DNA of 31,335 nt from UBA4738 sp002413305 (GCA_036847185.1 DAIUAM010000035.1:1-31335), one strand, 5' to 3'; numbered from the stretch's first letter, positions 23,563-31,020 are shown. Numbers and translations: made by a program. The notes: generated by a model not told the origin, from the sequence alone.

Positions 23563-24864
23563 GTGGCGGAGAACCGGGACCGCGGCCCGTTCCTCTCGAA
23601 CCCGTTCGTCGCGCGCGCGGCCCGATGGGGCCTGCTGGCATGGTCGGTGATCGGGGTCCTGATCCTCCTGTGGGTGGTGTACCGCTACGCCCTGTACCCG
23701 ATCCGGGTCATCTTCCCGCCGATCGTGGTTGCCCTGATCGTCGTGTACCTGCTGAACCCGCTGGTCAACGAGCTCCAGCGCCGCAGGGTCCCCCGCATCT
23801 GGGGTACCCTGCTCGTCTACCTCGTGGTGCTGACCGCGATCGGCACGGCGATCGCCTACCTGAGCGTCGTGGTGACGCACCAGGTGACGCAGTTCGTGCA
23901 CGGGGTTCCCGCGCTGCTCAGCCGGGCCCAGAGCTGGCTGCAATCCGTATCGGACCGGCTCGGGCTGAACCTGGACGCGAAGTCGGTCCTCGCGGCGTTC
24001 GAGCCGGGCAAGGGGAGCGCCTTCAACTTCTTCGGGCGCCTCACCTCGTTCACGTCAGGCGTGGTTCGGCTGGCGTTCGTGCTGGTCCTCGGCCCCCTGA
24101 TCGCGTTCTACCTGCTGGTCGACCTGCCCAAGATCCGGCGGGGGGCCGAAGGGCTCATCCCCGCCACCCGGCGGGAGGAGGTCAACGAGGTGGCCGGCCG
24201 GGTCGGGGCCACCGTGGGAGGGTTCTTCCGCGGCCAGCTCATCGCCGCGCTCATCATCGGCCTGGTCTCGATGGCCGGCTTCTACATCATCGGGCTGCCG
24301 TACTTCGCGTTGCTCGGGGCCATCACCGGTCTCTTCGCGCTGGTCCCTCTGATCGGAACGGTGATCGCCGCGATCCCAGTGCTGTTCGTCGCGCTGACGT
24401 CGAGCCGGCACGGCCTGGGGTTGTTTCATACTCCGGGGGGCTGGCGGCTGGCCCTCGCGTCCGTGATCGTGCTGATCCTTGTGCAGCAGCTCGACCAGCG
24501 GCTGCTGAGCCCCCGTCTGCTCAGCCGGGCCTCGCGCATGCATCCGGTCACCGTCCTGCTGTCCCTGCTGGTCGGAGGCGCCCTGCTCGGTCTGTGGGGG
24601 ATGCTGCTGATCGTTCCGGCCGTGGCGGCGGTCAAGGTGCTGTTCTTGTTCTTCTGGGACACGCGCTCACAGTGGCCGCCGCCCGTCGAGTCGATGGTCG
24701 AACGGGAGATCGAGGCCGAGCAACCGGTGGTGCCTCCTCTTCCCGCACCGGAGGCGCCGACCGCGGCGCCGAACGGCCCCCCTTCGACACCCGCGGCGGA
24801 TGGCGCCGAGCCCGAGGACGGCGACGAGCCCGAGGAGCGCCGGCGAAGGATGCGGACCGTCTAG
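23563..24864 (+). CDS. AI-2E family transporter (YdiK/PerM-type permease)
   Basis: 433-residue polytopic membrane protein of the AI-2E/UPF0118 family (PF01594), with about 8 hydrophobic segments between residues 20 and 365. Recognisable are the N-terminal pair (AWSVIGVLILLWVVYRYALYP, split by charges), the soluble loop rich in Ser/Leu (about 105-155), GLVSMAGFYIIGLPYF and the family-typical LLSPRLLSRASRMHPVTVLLSLLVGG stretch. Substrate is not predictable; members range from autoinducer export to sodium-proton antiport. A Pro/Ala/Glu-rich cytoplasmic tail (about 385-433) is an extension. GTG start without ribosome-binding site but with an optimally placed -10 box. Confidence 0.9.
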   Translation: MAENRDRGPFLSNPFVARAARWGLLAWSVIGVLILLWVVYRYALYPIRVIFPPIVVALIVVYLLNPLVNELQRRRVPRIWGTLLVYLVVLTAIGTAIAYLSVVVTHQVTQFVHGVPALLSRAQSWLQSVSDRLGLNLDAKSVLAAFEPGKGSAFNFFGRLTSFTSGVVRLAFVLVLGPLIAFYLLVDLPKIRRGAEGLIPATRREEVNEVAGRVGATVGGFFRGQLIAALIIGLVSMAGFYIIGLPYFALLGAITGLFALVPLIGTVIAAIPVLFVALTSSRHGLGLFHTPGGWRLALASVIVLILVQQLDQRLLSPRLLSRASRMHPVTVLLSLLVGGALLGLWGMLLIVPAVAAVKVLFLFFWDTRSQWPPPVESMVEREIEAEQPVVPPLPAPEAPTAAPNGPPSTPAADGAEPEDGDEPEERRRRMRTV

Positions 24865-24914
24865 CGGGCCCAAGCGCCCGCGGACGGCCGATTGACGACC
24901 CACCGGCCCGGGGC

Positions 24915-24920
24915 TACCGT
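24915..24920 (+). promoter_or_regulatory. -10 box of the Rrf2 regulator gene
   Basis: TACCGT, with a predicted start near 24927 and a 12-base leader containing GGAG before the ATG at 24939. Confidence 0.4.
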
Positions 24921-24938
24921 GGAGGTGGAGTCGGAGCG

Positions 24939-25415
24939 ATGCTGAAGGTCTCTCAGAAAACCGAGTACGCGATGCGGGCCATGATCGAGCTCGCTCTTCG
25001 ACGCGCCAAGGTGGGAGACGATCTGATCCCGGCCCGTTCCATCGCCGCATCCCAGCACATCCCGCTCCGCTTCCTCGAGCAGCAGCTGGGCGCGCTCCAC
25101 AAAGCGGGCCTGGTCGAAAGCTTCCGCGGCGCCGGCGGGGGATGCCGCTTGTCGAAGGACCCGGGGCAGATCTTCATGGCCGACATCGTCGACGCCATCG
25201 AGGGCCCGATGTACCCCATGTTCTGCCTGCAGGAAGAGGACCACACGTGCTTCCAGGATTCGATGTGCGGCCTTCAGGAGCTGTGGGGAGACGTGTTCGT
25301 GGCCATCCGGCAGGTGTTCGAACGGACCTCGTTGGCCGAGCTCGCCCGCCGGCATCAGAAGATCACCGCGCTGCCGATGTTCGCCGCGAGCGAGCTGATC
25401 CGGCCTCGAGGCTGA
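24939..25415 (+). CDS. Rrf2 family transcriptional regulator, Fe-S type
   Basis: 158 residues. Winged helix at the N-terminus (MLKVSQKTEYAMRAMIELA, then IPLRFLEQQLGALHKAGLVES and the GAGGGCRLSKDP wing), followed by a dimerisation helix. Three cysteines in the second half, C96, C104 and C110 (C-x7-C-x5-C), resemble the iron-sulfur ligands of IscR, NsrR and RirA but with their own spacing. That suggests control by iron, nitric oxide or redox state. No suf/isc or NO-detoxifying gene lies beside it, so the targets are unknown. ATG 24939 with GGAG at 24933-24936. A perfect 10-bp hairpin follows. Confidence 0.9.
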   Translation: MLKVSQKTEYAMRAMIELALRRAKVGDDLIPARSIAASQHIPLRFLEQQLGALHKAGLVESFRGAGGGCRLSKDPGQIFMADIVDAIEGPMYPMFCLQEEDHTCFQDSMCGLQELWGDVFVAIRQVFERTSLAELARRHQKITALPMFAASELIRPRG

Positions 25416-25454
25416 CGTTCGCTCGTCGTTAGGCCGGCCGGAGGGGAAGCGATT

Positions 25455-25485
25455 CGAACAGCCGCCCCTGAAGGACGGCTGTTCG
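25455..25485. terminator. Bidirectional terminator between the Rrf2 and DUF5679 genes
   Basis: CGAACAGCCG (25455-25464) and CGGCTGTTCG (25476-25485), a perfect 10-bp stem with an 11-base loop. It lies between the stops of two converging genes and can serve both strands. Confidence 0.7.
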
Positions 25486-25515
25486 ACTACGGGACCGTAC
25501 GCGACCGGGTGGCCG

Positions 25516-25665
25516 CTACTTGCCGAGGATGCGCATCACGGTCGTTCCGCACACCGGGCACTTGCCCTTCGCGGCACGCCGTCCGTTCTTGAGCGTGACT
25601 ACCTCGCCCTCGAACTCGCGCTTGGCCTTGCACTTCACGCAATAGCCCTCGTATTTGTCCGCCAT
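25516..25665 (-). CDS. DUF5679 small zinc-ribbon protein
   Basis: A 49-residue protein starting MADKYEGYCVKCKAKREF, with two CxxC pairs (C9/C12 and C36/C39) and the conserved VTLKNGRRAAKGKCPVCGT stretch. It is a stand-alone zinc ribbon of the DUF5679 family, common in actinobacteria; function unknown. A strong GGAGGTGA ribbon of Shine-Dalgarno sequence lies just before the ATG at 25665. It is easily missed because of its size. It is convergent with the Rrf2 gene across the shared terminator. Confidence 0.88.
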   Translation of the reverse strand: MADKYEGYCVKCKAKREFEGEVVTLKNGRRAAKGKCPVCGTTVMRILGK

Positions 25666-25932
25666 CCGGTCACCTCCTCATCGCGCTCGGGCCGGGCCGA
25701 GCGTCGCTCGGGACCCGGATACGTTTCGAGGCCGTCCCCTTCACGACCCCGCCGATGATTCTCGGCGCTTCGTGAGGGGCTTTCAAGCACTCCAAGCACG
25801 GATTCGTGCTCGCGGGTCTGCGGGCGATACGGCCGAAACCAGCACCAAGCGAAGGGGACGGGCTCGCGCCGGTCGGCATACCATGGGCTCCGCGCACGCT
25901 TCGACCATACGCCGGCGAGGAGGAGGGATCGC
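25666..25932. other. Intergenic region with two small hairpins
   Basis: 267 bases between divergent genes. Contains GCCGA/TCGGC (about 25751-25766) and AGCACG-GATT-CGTGCT (25795-25810) stem-loops and a TACCAT box (25879-25884) that could serve as the -10 for the 38-residue ORF. No coding region recognised. Confidence 0.4.
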
Positions 25933-26049
25933 ATGCCGGAGGACGCCAAGGACGGGGACATCGACGACGAGCCGGGCCCTGGGCGACCGGTTGAGCCGGC
26001 CGGTCCCTGCGAGGTATGGCGCCATACGTATGGCGCCATACGTGCTTGA
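25933..26049 (+). CDS. Small acidic ORF upstream of enoyl-CoA hydratase
   Basis: 38 residues starting MPEDAKDGDIDDEPGPG, behind a very strong GGAGGAGGG at about 25918-25926. The first two thirds are acidic and probably disordered; the last ten residues are encoded by the 28-bp palindrome at 26014-26041 and are probably incidental. The TGA (26047-26049) lies in the ribosome-binding site of the next gene, so translation of this ORF could influence it. No family recognised. It could be a leader peptide or a small protein. Confidence 0.45.
   Translation: MPEDAKDGDIDDEPGPGRPVEPAGPCEVWRHTYGAIRA
26014..26041. promoter_or_regulatory. 28-bp perfect palindrome made of two tandem 14-bp palindromes
   Basis: GTATGGCGCCATAC at 26014-26027 and again, directly adjoining, at 26028-26041. 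Each unit is its own reverse complement and so is the whole. It lies 18 bases before the enoyl-CoA hydratase start. It looks like a double operator for a dimeric regulator (TetR-type operators are often of this size); in RNA it could also form a long hairpin ahead of the ribosome-binding site. Confidence 0.6.
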
Positions 26050-26059
26050 GGGGCTGGCC

Positions 26060-26860
26060 ATGTCCGGATCCGGTGGCCAGCGCCCCAAGGTTCGCCTCGA
26101 GGCCGACGGCCCGGTCACGGTGGTCACGATCGACCGGCCGGAGGTTCGCAACGCCATCGACCCCGAGACCGCGGCGCTGCTCGCCGACGCGTTCCGGGCC
26201 TTCGATGCCGACGAGGTCGCGTCGGTCGCCGTCCTGGCCGGGGCCGAGGGCACGTTCTGCGCGGGCGCCGACCTGAAGGCGCTGGCCCGGGGCGAGACGC
26301 ACCGGATCGCGGAGGACGGCGATGGCCCGCTCGGCCCGACGCGGCTGCTCCTCTCCAAGCCCGTCATCGCGGCCGTGGAGGGCTACGCGGTCGCCGGTGG
26401 GCTGGAGCTGGCACTGTGGTGCGACCTGCGGGTGGCCGCCCGGAACGCGGTGTTCGGGTTCTTCGACCGGCGGTTCGGCGTGCCGCTCGTGGACCTCGGG
26501 ACGATCCGGCTCCCCCGCCTGATCGGGCATGGCCGGGCCATGGACCTGATCCTGACCGGCCGTCCGGTCTCCGGCGAGGAGGCGTTCGGCTTCGGACTGG
26601 CGAACCGACTGGTCGAACCCGGCCAGGCGCTGGAGTCCGCGATGACGCTGGCTCGCGAGATCGCCGACTTCCCGCAGGCGTGTATGCGCTCGGACCGGCT
26701 GTCGGCGTACGAACAATGGTGGTTGCCCTTCGACGATGCTCTCCGGAACGAGATCCGGCGGGGCATGGAGGCGATCGGTTCCGGGGAGACCGGTGTGGGG
26801 GCCCAGCGGTTCGCCTCCGGCGAGGGAAGGCACGGAGCGTTCGGCCGGTCCGTAAGATGA
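26060..26860 (+). CDS. Enoyl-CoA hydratase/isomerase (crotonase) family protein
   Basis: 266 residues of the crotonase fold. It has VTIDRPEVRNAID near the N-terminus, the oxyanion-hole motif FCAGADLKAL and GGLELALWCD, whose Glu matches the first catalytic glutamate (Glu144 of rat liver hydratase). The second catalytic position, usually Glu in FGxPE, is Asp here (VFGFFDRRFGVPLVD). It may therefore be an altered hydratase or act in another crotonase reaction. ATG 26060 is chosen because TTGAGGGG lies 6 bases upstream; ATG 26030 in frame would start inside the palindrome. It shares a four-base ATGA overlap with the MOSC gene. Confidence 0.88.
   Translation: MSGSGGQRPKVRLEADGPVTVVTIDRPEVRNAIDPETAALLADAFRAFDADEVASVAVLAGAEGTFCAGADLKALARGETHRIAEDGDGPLGPTRLLLSKPVIAAVEGYAVAGGLELALWCDLRVAARNAVFGFFDRRFGVPLVDLGTIRLPRLIGHGRAMDLILTGRPVSGEEAFGFGLANRLVEPGQALESAMTLAREIADFPQACMRSDRLSAYEQWWLPFDDALRNEIRRGMEAIGSGETGVGAQRFASGEGRHGAFGRSVR
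26853..26858 (+). promoter_or_regulatory. Possible internal -10 box for the MOSC gene
   Basis: TAAGAT ends 7 bases before an in-frame GTG (26866). It could drive a leaderless MOSC mRNA in addition to read-through from the hydratase gene. Confidence 0.3.
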
Positions 26861-27321
26861 GCGCCGTGGGTTCGATCGTCTCGATCAACATCGCGGAGGA
26901 AGCCGCCGGACCGATGCGTTCGATCTCCGAGGTCCGGGCCGTCCCCGGCAACGGTCTCGAAGGCGACCGCTACTTCCAGCACGCCGGCACCTGGTCGGAT
27001 CTTCCGGGATCCGGCCGCGAGGTGACCCTGATCGAGTCCGAGGCCATCGAAGCGCTCGCCCGCGAGGAGGGAATCTCGATCGAGCCGGGCCAGGCGCGGC
27101 GGAACCTCGTCACCCGCGGGGTCGCCGTGAATCACCTGGTCGGTGTGGAGTTCTCCGTGGGCGCGGTGCGGCTGCGTGGGATGCGGCTGGCCGAACCGTG
27201 CGGGCACCTCGAGAAGCTGACCGCCCACGGGGTGCGCTCCGGGCTGGTGCACCGGGGTGGCCTGCGGGCGGCGATCCTGACCGAAGGGATCATCCGGGTC
27301 GGCGACCCGGTCGGGGCCTGA
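26857..27321 (+). CDS. MOSC domain-containing protein
   Basis: 154 residues spanning one MOSC domain: GSIVSINIAEEAAGPM at the start, NGLEGDRYF, VTLIESEAIEAL, QARRNLVTRGVAVNHLVG and the conserved cysteine in RLAEPCGHLEKL. MOSC domains occur in molybdenum-cofactor sulfurases and act on metal-sulfur chemistry; stand-alone actinobacterial versions have no settled role. The start is ATG 26857 (ATGA overlap with the hydratase) or GTG 26866 (leaderless). The end abuts the converging epimerase gene, with stops touching at 27321/27322. Confidence 0.9.
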   Translation: MSAVGSIVSINIAEEAAGPMRSISEVRAVPGNGLEGDRYFQHAGTWSDLPGSGREVTLIESEAIEALAREEGISIEPGQARRNLVTRGVAVNHLVGVEFSVGAVRLRGMRLAEPCGHLEKLTAHGVRSGLVHRGGLRAAILTEGIIRVGDPVGA

Positions 27322-28323
27322 CTACGCCGGGGGGGTCGAAGCGCGCCACCGCGCCAGGAGGTCGGCCTCGCGCGCACCGTCCAGACCCGCCTTCAGCGGA
27401 TCGGCCTGCGGCCGACTCAAGTCCCAGGCGTCCGTGTCCCGCACCGTTTCGGCCAGGTGGCGGAACGTCAGGCCGTGGCGGACGGCCCTGCTCACGTCCG
27501 CTTGCATGGCACCGGCGGCTTCGGCCTCTGGAAGCCAGAGCGGCAGCTCGCTCCAGGGCTCGACGCGGGCATCGAGCAGGAACCGCTCGTCGACCCACGT
27601 GAAGGCGGCGTCGCTGCCGGAGACCGTCCGGCAGGTCTCGAGGATCTCGCCCATGGAGAGGGGGACCTCCGGGCCCGTGGCGTGGTAGACGCCGGTCTCG
27701 CGGCCCTCGATCATCCGCAGCATCCACGTGGCGAGGTCGCGCGCATCGATCACCTGCACCGGCCGGTCGGGGGAGCCGGGAGCGAGGACCTCGCCCCCGT
27801 GTGCCACGCGGCGCACCCAGTAGGTGAAGCGGTCGGTCGGGTCCCGCGGGCCGACGATGAGGCCCGGCCGGATGATCAATGCACCGTCGGGAAAGGTTCG
27901 TTCGACCTCTCGCTCGCACAACGCCTTGAGGCCGCCGTACGTCTCGCCGGTGATCTCCTCGATCGAAGGATCCTCGAGCATGGCCAGCGACGCGTCCTCC
28001 GCGAACCCCGGCGGCATCCCGTCCGCGTACGCGGAGATCGAGGAGACGAAGAGGTACCGGCCGGCGTGGCCGGCGAGGAGTTCAGCGGAGTGACGGACCA
28101 GCCGTGGGACGAAGCCGCTCATGTCGACCACGGCGTCCCAGTCGCGCCCCTCGATCGGCTCCAGGCCTCCGTCGCGGTCGCCGTGGAGCTGTTCGACCCC
28201 GGGGATGTCGCCCTGCTCGCTGACCCCGCGGTTGAACAGCGTGACCTCGTGGCCGCGCTGCACGGCCGAGTCGACGAAGTGTCTCCCGGCGAACCGGGTC
28301 CCTCCGAGGACGAGGATCCTCAT
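27322..28323 (-). CDS. NAD-dependent epimerase/dehydratase (extended SDR)
   Basis: 333 residues. Rossmann start LVLGGTRFAGRHFVD, SSISAY serine region and catalytic Y-x3-K in GETYGGLK, all of the extended short-chain dehydrogenase family. The sequence lies between nucleotide-sugar epimerases and reductases; the substrate is not predictable. The ATG at 28323 overlaps the rlmN stop by four bases, so the two form an operon. The frame is open beyond this ATG but inside rlmN. Ends flush against the MOSC gene. Confidence 0.9.
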   Translation of the reverse strand: MRILVLGGTRFAGRHFVDSAVQRGHEVTLFNRGVSEQGDIPGVEQLHGDRDGGLEPIEGRDWDAVVDMSGFVPRLVRHSAELLAGHAGRYLFVSSISAYADGMPPGFAEDASLAMLEDPSIEEITGETYGGLKALCEREVERTFPDGALIIRPGLIVGPRDPTDRFTYWVRRVAHGGEVLAPGSPDRPVQVIDARDLATWMLRMIEGRETGVYHATGPEVPLSMGEILETCRTVSGSDAAFTWVDERFLLDARVEPWSELPLWLPEAEAAGAMQADVSRAVRHGLTFRHLAETVRDTDAWDLSRPQADPLKAGLDGAREADLLARWRASTPPA

Positions 28324-29408
28324 CGGACCTGCACGGGGATCGGGCGACGGCAGGGGTGGCGTGCCGGATCCGCGACGAATTTCGACCGGAGCTGCCCGCA
28401 CGCGGCGTCGATCTCGCGGCCCCGCGTGTCGCGAACCGTGACCGGTACGCCGGCCGCCCGCAGCAAGGAAGCGAACGATCCGATCCGCGCCCTCGGGCTG
28501 GGCTGGGAGGGCCAGCCCGGCGTGGGGTTGAGCGGGATGAGGTTGACGTGCGCGTGGAGACGTCGGGCGATCGGCGACAGGAGTTCGGCCTGCCGGTCCG
28601 AGTCGTTGACGCCGTCGATCATGGCCCACTCGATCGAAGGCCGCCGGTGGGTGCGCTCGCGCCAGTCGGCGATGGCGGCTTCGAGCTGATCGAGCGGCCA
28701 CAGCCGGTTGGCCGGGACCAGTTCGTTCCGCAGCTCGTCGTCCGCAGCGTGGAAGCTGACGGCCAGTCCCACCTGCGGATGGTCGGTGGCCAGGCGGCGG
28801 ATGCCGGGGACGACCCCGACGGTCGAAACGGTCACGTGGCGCGCGCCGAGGTTCATGCCGTCCGGATCGAGCAGCCGCGAGACCGCGTCCCGGGTGGCTC
28901 GATAGTTCGCCAGGGGCTCGCCCATACCCATGAAGACCACGTTGGTGACCCGCCGCGGCGTTGACGCCGGCAGCCGGACGGCGGCCCGCGCCGCCCACAC
29001 GACCTGGGCCGCGACCTCACCTCCCGTGAGGTTGTTCTGCAGCCCCATCTGGCCGGTGGCGCAGAAGCCGCAGCCCATGGCGCAGCCGGCCTGGGTGGAC
29101 ACGCAAACCGTGACCCGGTCCCGGTAGCCCATCAGGACGGTCTCGATCACGTGGCCCTTCTCCCCCAGCCGGAGCAGCGCCTTGCGCGTCGCGCCTCGGT
29201 CGGCCTCTCGTTCGGTCAGGACCTCGAGCCCCTCGGGCAGCTCGCCGGCCAGCTGCGCTCGGAGCTCCTTGGGCAGGTCGGTCATGTCCTCGTACGGCCG
29301 GGCCTGCCGCCACAGGCCCGCGTAGACCTGCCGGGCGCGGTACGCGGGCTCGCCCCACCCCAAGAGGCGGCCGGTGAGCTGTTCGAGGTCCAGGTCGTAC
29401 ACGCTCAT
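28320..29408 (-). CDS. rlmN: Dual-specificity 23S rRNA/tRNA (adenine-C2)-methyltransferase RlmN
   Basis: Radical-SAM enzyme that methylates C2 of A2503 in 23S rRNA and A37 in some tRNAs. 362 residues. The cluster cysteines are in AGCAMGCGFCATG (C109, C113, C116). HVIETVLM carries a conserved glutamate (E89), GMGEPLANY is present, and the methyl-carrying C-terminal cysteine lies in DTRGREIDAACGQL. The N-terminal helical domain (SVYDLDLEQL...) is complete. The ATG at 29408 has a TACCCT box 8 bases upstream; GTG 29402 is a possible alternative. It overlaps the epimerase gene by four bases and is divergent from clpS across 49 bases. Confidence 0.95.
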   Translation of the reverse strand: MSVYDLDLEQLTGRLLGWGEPAYRARQVYAGLWRQARPYEDMTDLPKELRAQLAGELPEGLEVLTEREADRGATRKALLRLGEKGHVIETVLMGYRDRVTVCVSTQAGCAMGCGFCATGQMGLQNNLTGGEVAAQVVWAARAAVRLPASTPRRVTNVVFMGMGEPLANYRATRDAVSRLLDPDGMNLGARHVTVSTVGVVPGIRRLATDHPQVGLAVSFHAADDELRNELVPANRLWPLDQLEAAIADWRERTHRRPSIEWAMIDGVNDSDRQAELLSPIARRLHAHVNLIPLNPTPGWPSQPSPRARIGSFASLLRAAGVPVTVRDTRGREIDAACGQLRSKFVADPARHPCRRPIPVQVR

Positions 29409-29416
29409 GCGGTTCG

Positions 29417-29422
29417 AGGGTA
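29417..29422 (-). promoter_or_regulatory. -10 box close to the rlmN start
   Basis: TACCCT on the minus strand ends 8 bases before the ATG at 29408. The predicted mRNA start is within about two bases of the codon, so translation would be leaderless or nearly so. Confidence 0.4.
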
Positions 29423-29457
29423 GCGGAGAGGGGCGACCTGAGGCCGAACGCGGGAGA

Positions 29458-29769
29458 ATGGACCGGATGCGCGCGGCTATCGCTCCCGCACCCGTCCGGA
29501 CCGACGAGCCTCGGGGCGACGAGGTCATCGAACCCGATCGCCCCTGGGTGGTCATCGTGTGGAACGACCCCATCAACCTGATGTCCTACGTGACGTTCGT
29601 CTTCCAGAAGCTGTTCGGCTACAGCCACGGGAAGGCCGAGAAGCTGATGTGGGACGTCCACACGAAGGGCAGGGCCGTCGTCTCCAGCGGCTCGCGGGAG
29701 AAGGCCGAATTCGACACGTTCCGGCTGCACGCCCACGGGCTGTGGGCGACGATGCAGCACGACACCTGA
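29458..29769 (+). CDS. clpS: ATP-dependent Clp protease adaptor ClpS
   Basis: Delivers proteins with N-end-rule (N-degron) residues to the Clp ATPase, here presumably the ClpC at the start of the window. 103 residues with a disordered N-terminal tail followed by the ClpS core: WVVIVWNDPINLMSYVTFVF, FGYSHGKAEKLMWDVHTKG and KAEFDTFRLHAHGLWATMQ. ATG 29458 or ATG 29467 can both serve; the GGGAG at 29452-29456 is better spaced for 29467 and the added three residues are not conserved. The gene is followed at 12 bases by DUF2017, a pairing conserved in actinobacteria. Confidence 0.95.
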   Translation: MDRMRAAIAPAPVRTDEPRGDEVIEPDRPWVVIVWNDPINLMSYVTFVFQKLFGYSHGKAEKLMWDVHTKGRAVVSSGSREKAEFDTFRLHAHGLWATMQHDT

Positions 29770-29781
29770 CGCAGGCTCTCG

Positions 29782-30267
29782 TTGGCGCGGGCACGGATCG
29801 AACGCACCCCCAAGGGCGACTTCCGGCTGCGGCTGCCGGAGGTCGAACGGGCGGTGCTGGCGTCGCTCCCGGGCCAGCTCCGCGAGCTGCTCTCGACGGA
29901 GGACGCGGCGCTGCGGCGGCTGTTCCCGCCCGCGTACCCGGACGACGAGGAGCGCGAGGAGGAGTATCGGCGGCTGGTCCGGGAGGACCTGCTCGGCGAA
30001 CACCTCGAGTCCCTGCGGATCCTGGAGGAGACCGTTGAGGCAAGACGGCTGGCCGAAGATCAGATGACCGCGTGGCTCGGTGCGCTGAACGACCTCAGGC
30101 TCGTCCTGGGCACGCGCCTCGACGTGAGCGAGGACGAACCGGACGTCGAAGAGGACGACCCGAGGGCCCCGGCGCTCGCCCTCTACCACTACCTCGGGTG
30201 GTTGCAGACCGAGGTGATCGCTGCTCTTGCGGAGGGCCTCGATCCCCGAGGGTCGGCCGGGGACTAG
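29782..30267 (+). CDS. DUF2017 family protein
   Basis: 161 residues, acidic and helical, with the DUF2017 features LPEVERAVLASLPGQLREL near the start and ALYHYLGWLQTEVIAAL at the end. Function is unknown, but its conserved position after clpS suggests a link to Clp proteolysis. The start is TTG at 29782, 12 bases after the clpS stop; no ATG or GTG lies nearer in frame. Almost certainly cotranscribed with clpS. Confidence 0.88.
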   Translation: MARARIERTPKGDFRLRLPEVERAVLASLPGQLRELLSTEDAALRRLFPPAYPDDEEREEEYRRLVREDLLGEHLESLRILEETVEARRLAEDQMTAWLGALNDLRLVLGTRLDVSEDEPDVEEDDPRAPALALYHYLGWLQTEVIAALAEGLDPRGSAGD

Positions 30268-30352
30268 CCTCTCCGAAGAGATGGGCGTGCAATCGCGTAA
30301 ACGTTGTGAGGCAAGGGATGAATCGGGTGGGGCAGCTGAGGAGGGTGGGGCG

Positions 30353-30826
30353 ATGAGGAAGGGAACGAAACGAATGACGATGGGAGCGGTGGGGATCGCC
30401 ATCGCGGCATCCATTGCCTTCGGTTCAGTGCATGCCCTGGGGGGCAAGGCGTCGCCGCCGGTGACAATCGGGACCGCGAATGGTCAGGTGTTCAGCGGCG
30501 GCGCGAATGTTGCGCTCCAGCCGGACTCGACCCCGCCGGTCATCAGCGCGCAGGCCGCGGTGACCGATGCCATGGGAGGGGCGTTTGGCGACGCTGTGAC
30601 AAGCGCGGAGGCCATCTATGGCCTGGCCGTACCAGGGCCCGGTCTCGGCATGCTGGCTCAGGCGACGCCGGTCTGGGCGATCATCGAGACGGACCCATGC
30701 GTCCCGAACCTTGGGCCGGGCGAGGGTTCCCAACACGGGCCGCTATGCGTCGTAGGTGGCAGGGCGGTCGTGTTTGTGGACGCGAGCACGGGTGAGATCC
30801 TCGGGCAGGAGACCATCGGACAATGA
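30353..30826 (+). CDS. Hypothetical secreted protein
   Basis: 157 residues. Positively charged start (MRKGTKR) and hydrophobic core (MGAVGIAIAASIAFGSV) form a Sec signal with cleavage near HALGG. The mature part is small, Ala/Gly/Thr-rich, with two cysteines (DPCVPN and PLCVVGG) that could form a disulfide, and a C-terminal VVFVDASTGEILGQETIGQ that recalls the 'stored-in-strand' end of PepSY-like or beta-sheet domains. ATG 30353 follows a GAGGAGGG ribosome-binding site. Its TGA overlaps the ATG of a possible 65-residue ORF. No family recognised. Confidence 0.7.
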   Translation: MRKGTKRMTMGAVGIAIAASIAFGSVHALGGKASPPVTIGTANGQVFSGGANVALQPDSTPPVISAQAAVTDAMGGAFGDAVTSAEAIYGLAVPGPGLGMLAQATPVWAIIETDPCVPNLGPGEGSQHGPLCVVGGRAVVFVDASTGEILGQETIGQ

Positions 30827-31020
30827 AGCGAGCGACGACCGGAACTTCGAGCTGGCGGCGTGCTGCAGGGGCAAGGAGGGTGTGCGCCCTCGATCTAGGC
30901 CGGGTCGAGCAACCCGAGAGGCTGGGATTGCAGTCGACCAAGGGGATCACCTATCTGGTGACGACGACTGAGTCCGCCCGCCCGATTTCGGTTGAGTCGG
31001 CTGCCAAAGAGGTCGGCTAA
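30823..31020 (+). CDS. Doubtful small ORF overlapping the secreted-protein gene
   Basis: 65 residues (MKRATTGTSSWRRAAG...) with its ATG overlapping the previous stop by four bases. Composition is Arg/Ala-rich at first, then Thr/Ser; no motif recognised. The overlap supports it, but there is no other evidence. Confidence 0.3.
   Translation: MKRATTGTSSWRRAAGARRVCALDLGRVEQPERLGLQSTKGITYLVTTTESARPISVESAAKEVG

Noticed and set aside
21559..23943. 794-residue minus-strand ORF covering otsB, otsA and the permease start
   Set aside because: It shadows two well-supported genes and has no domain of its own.
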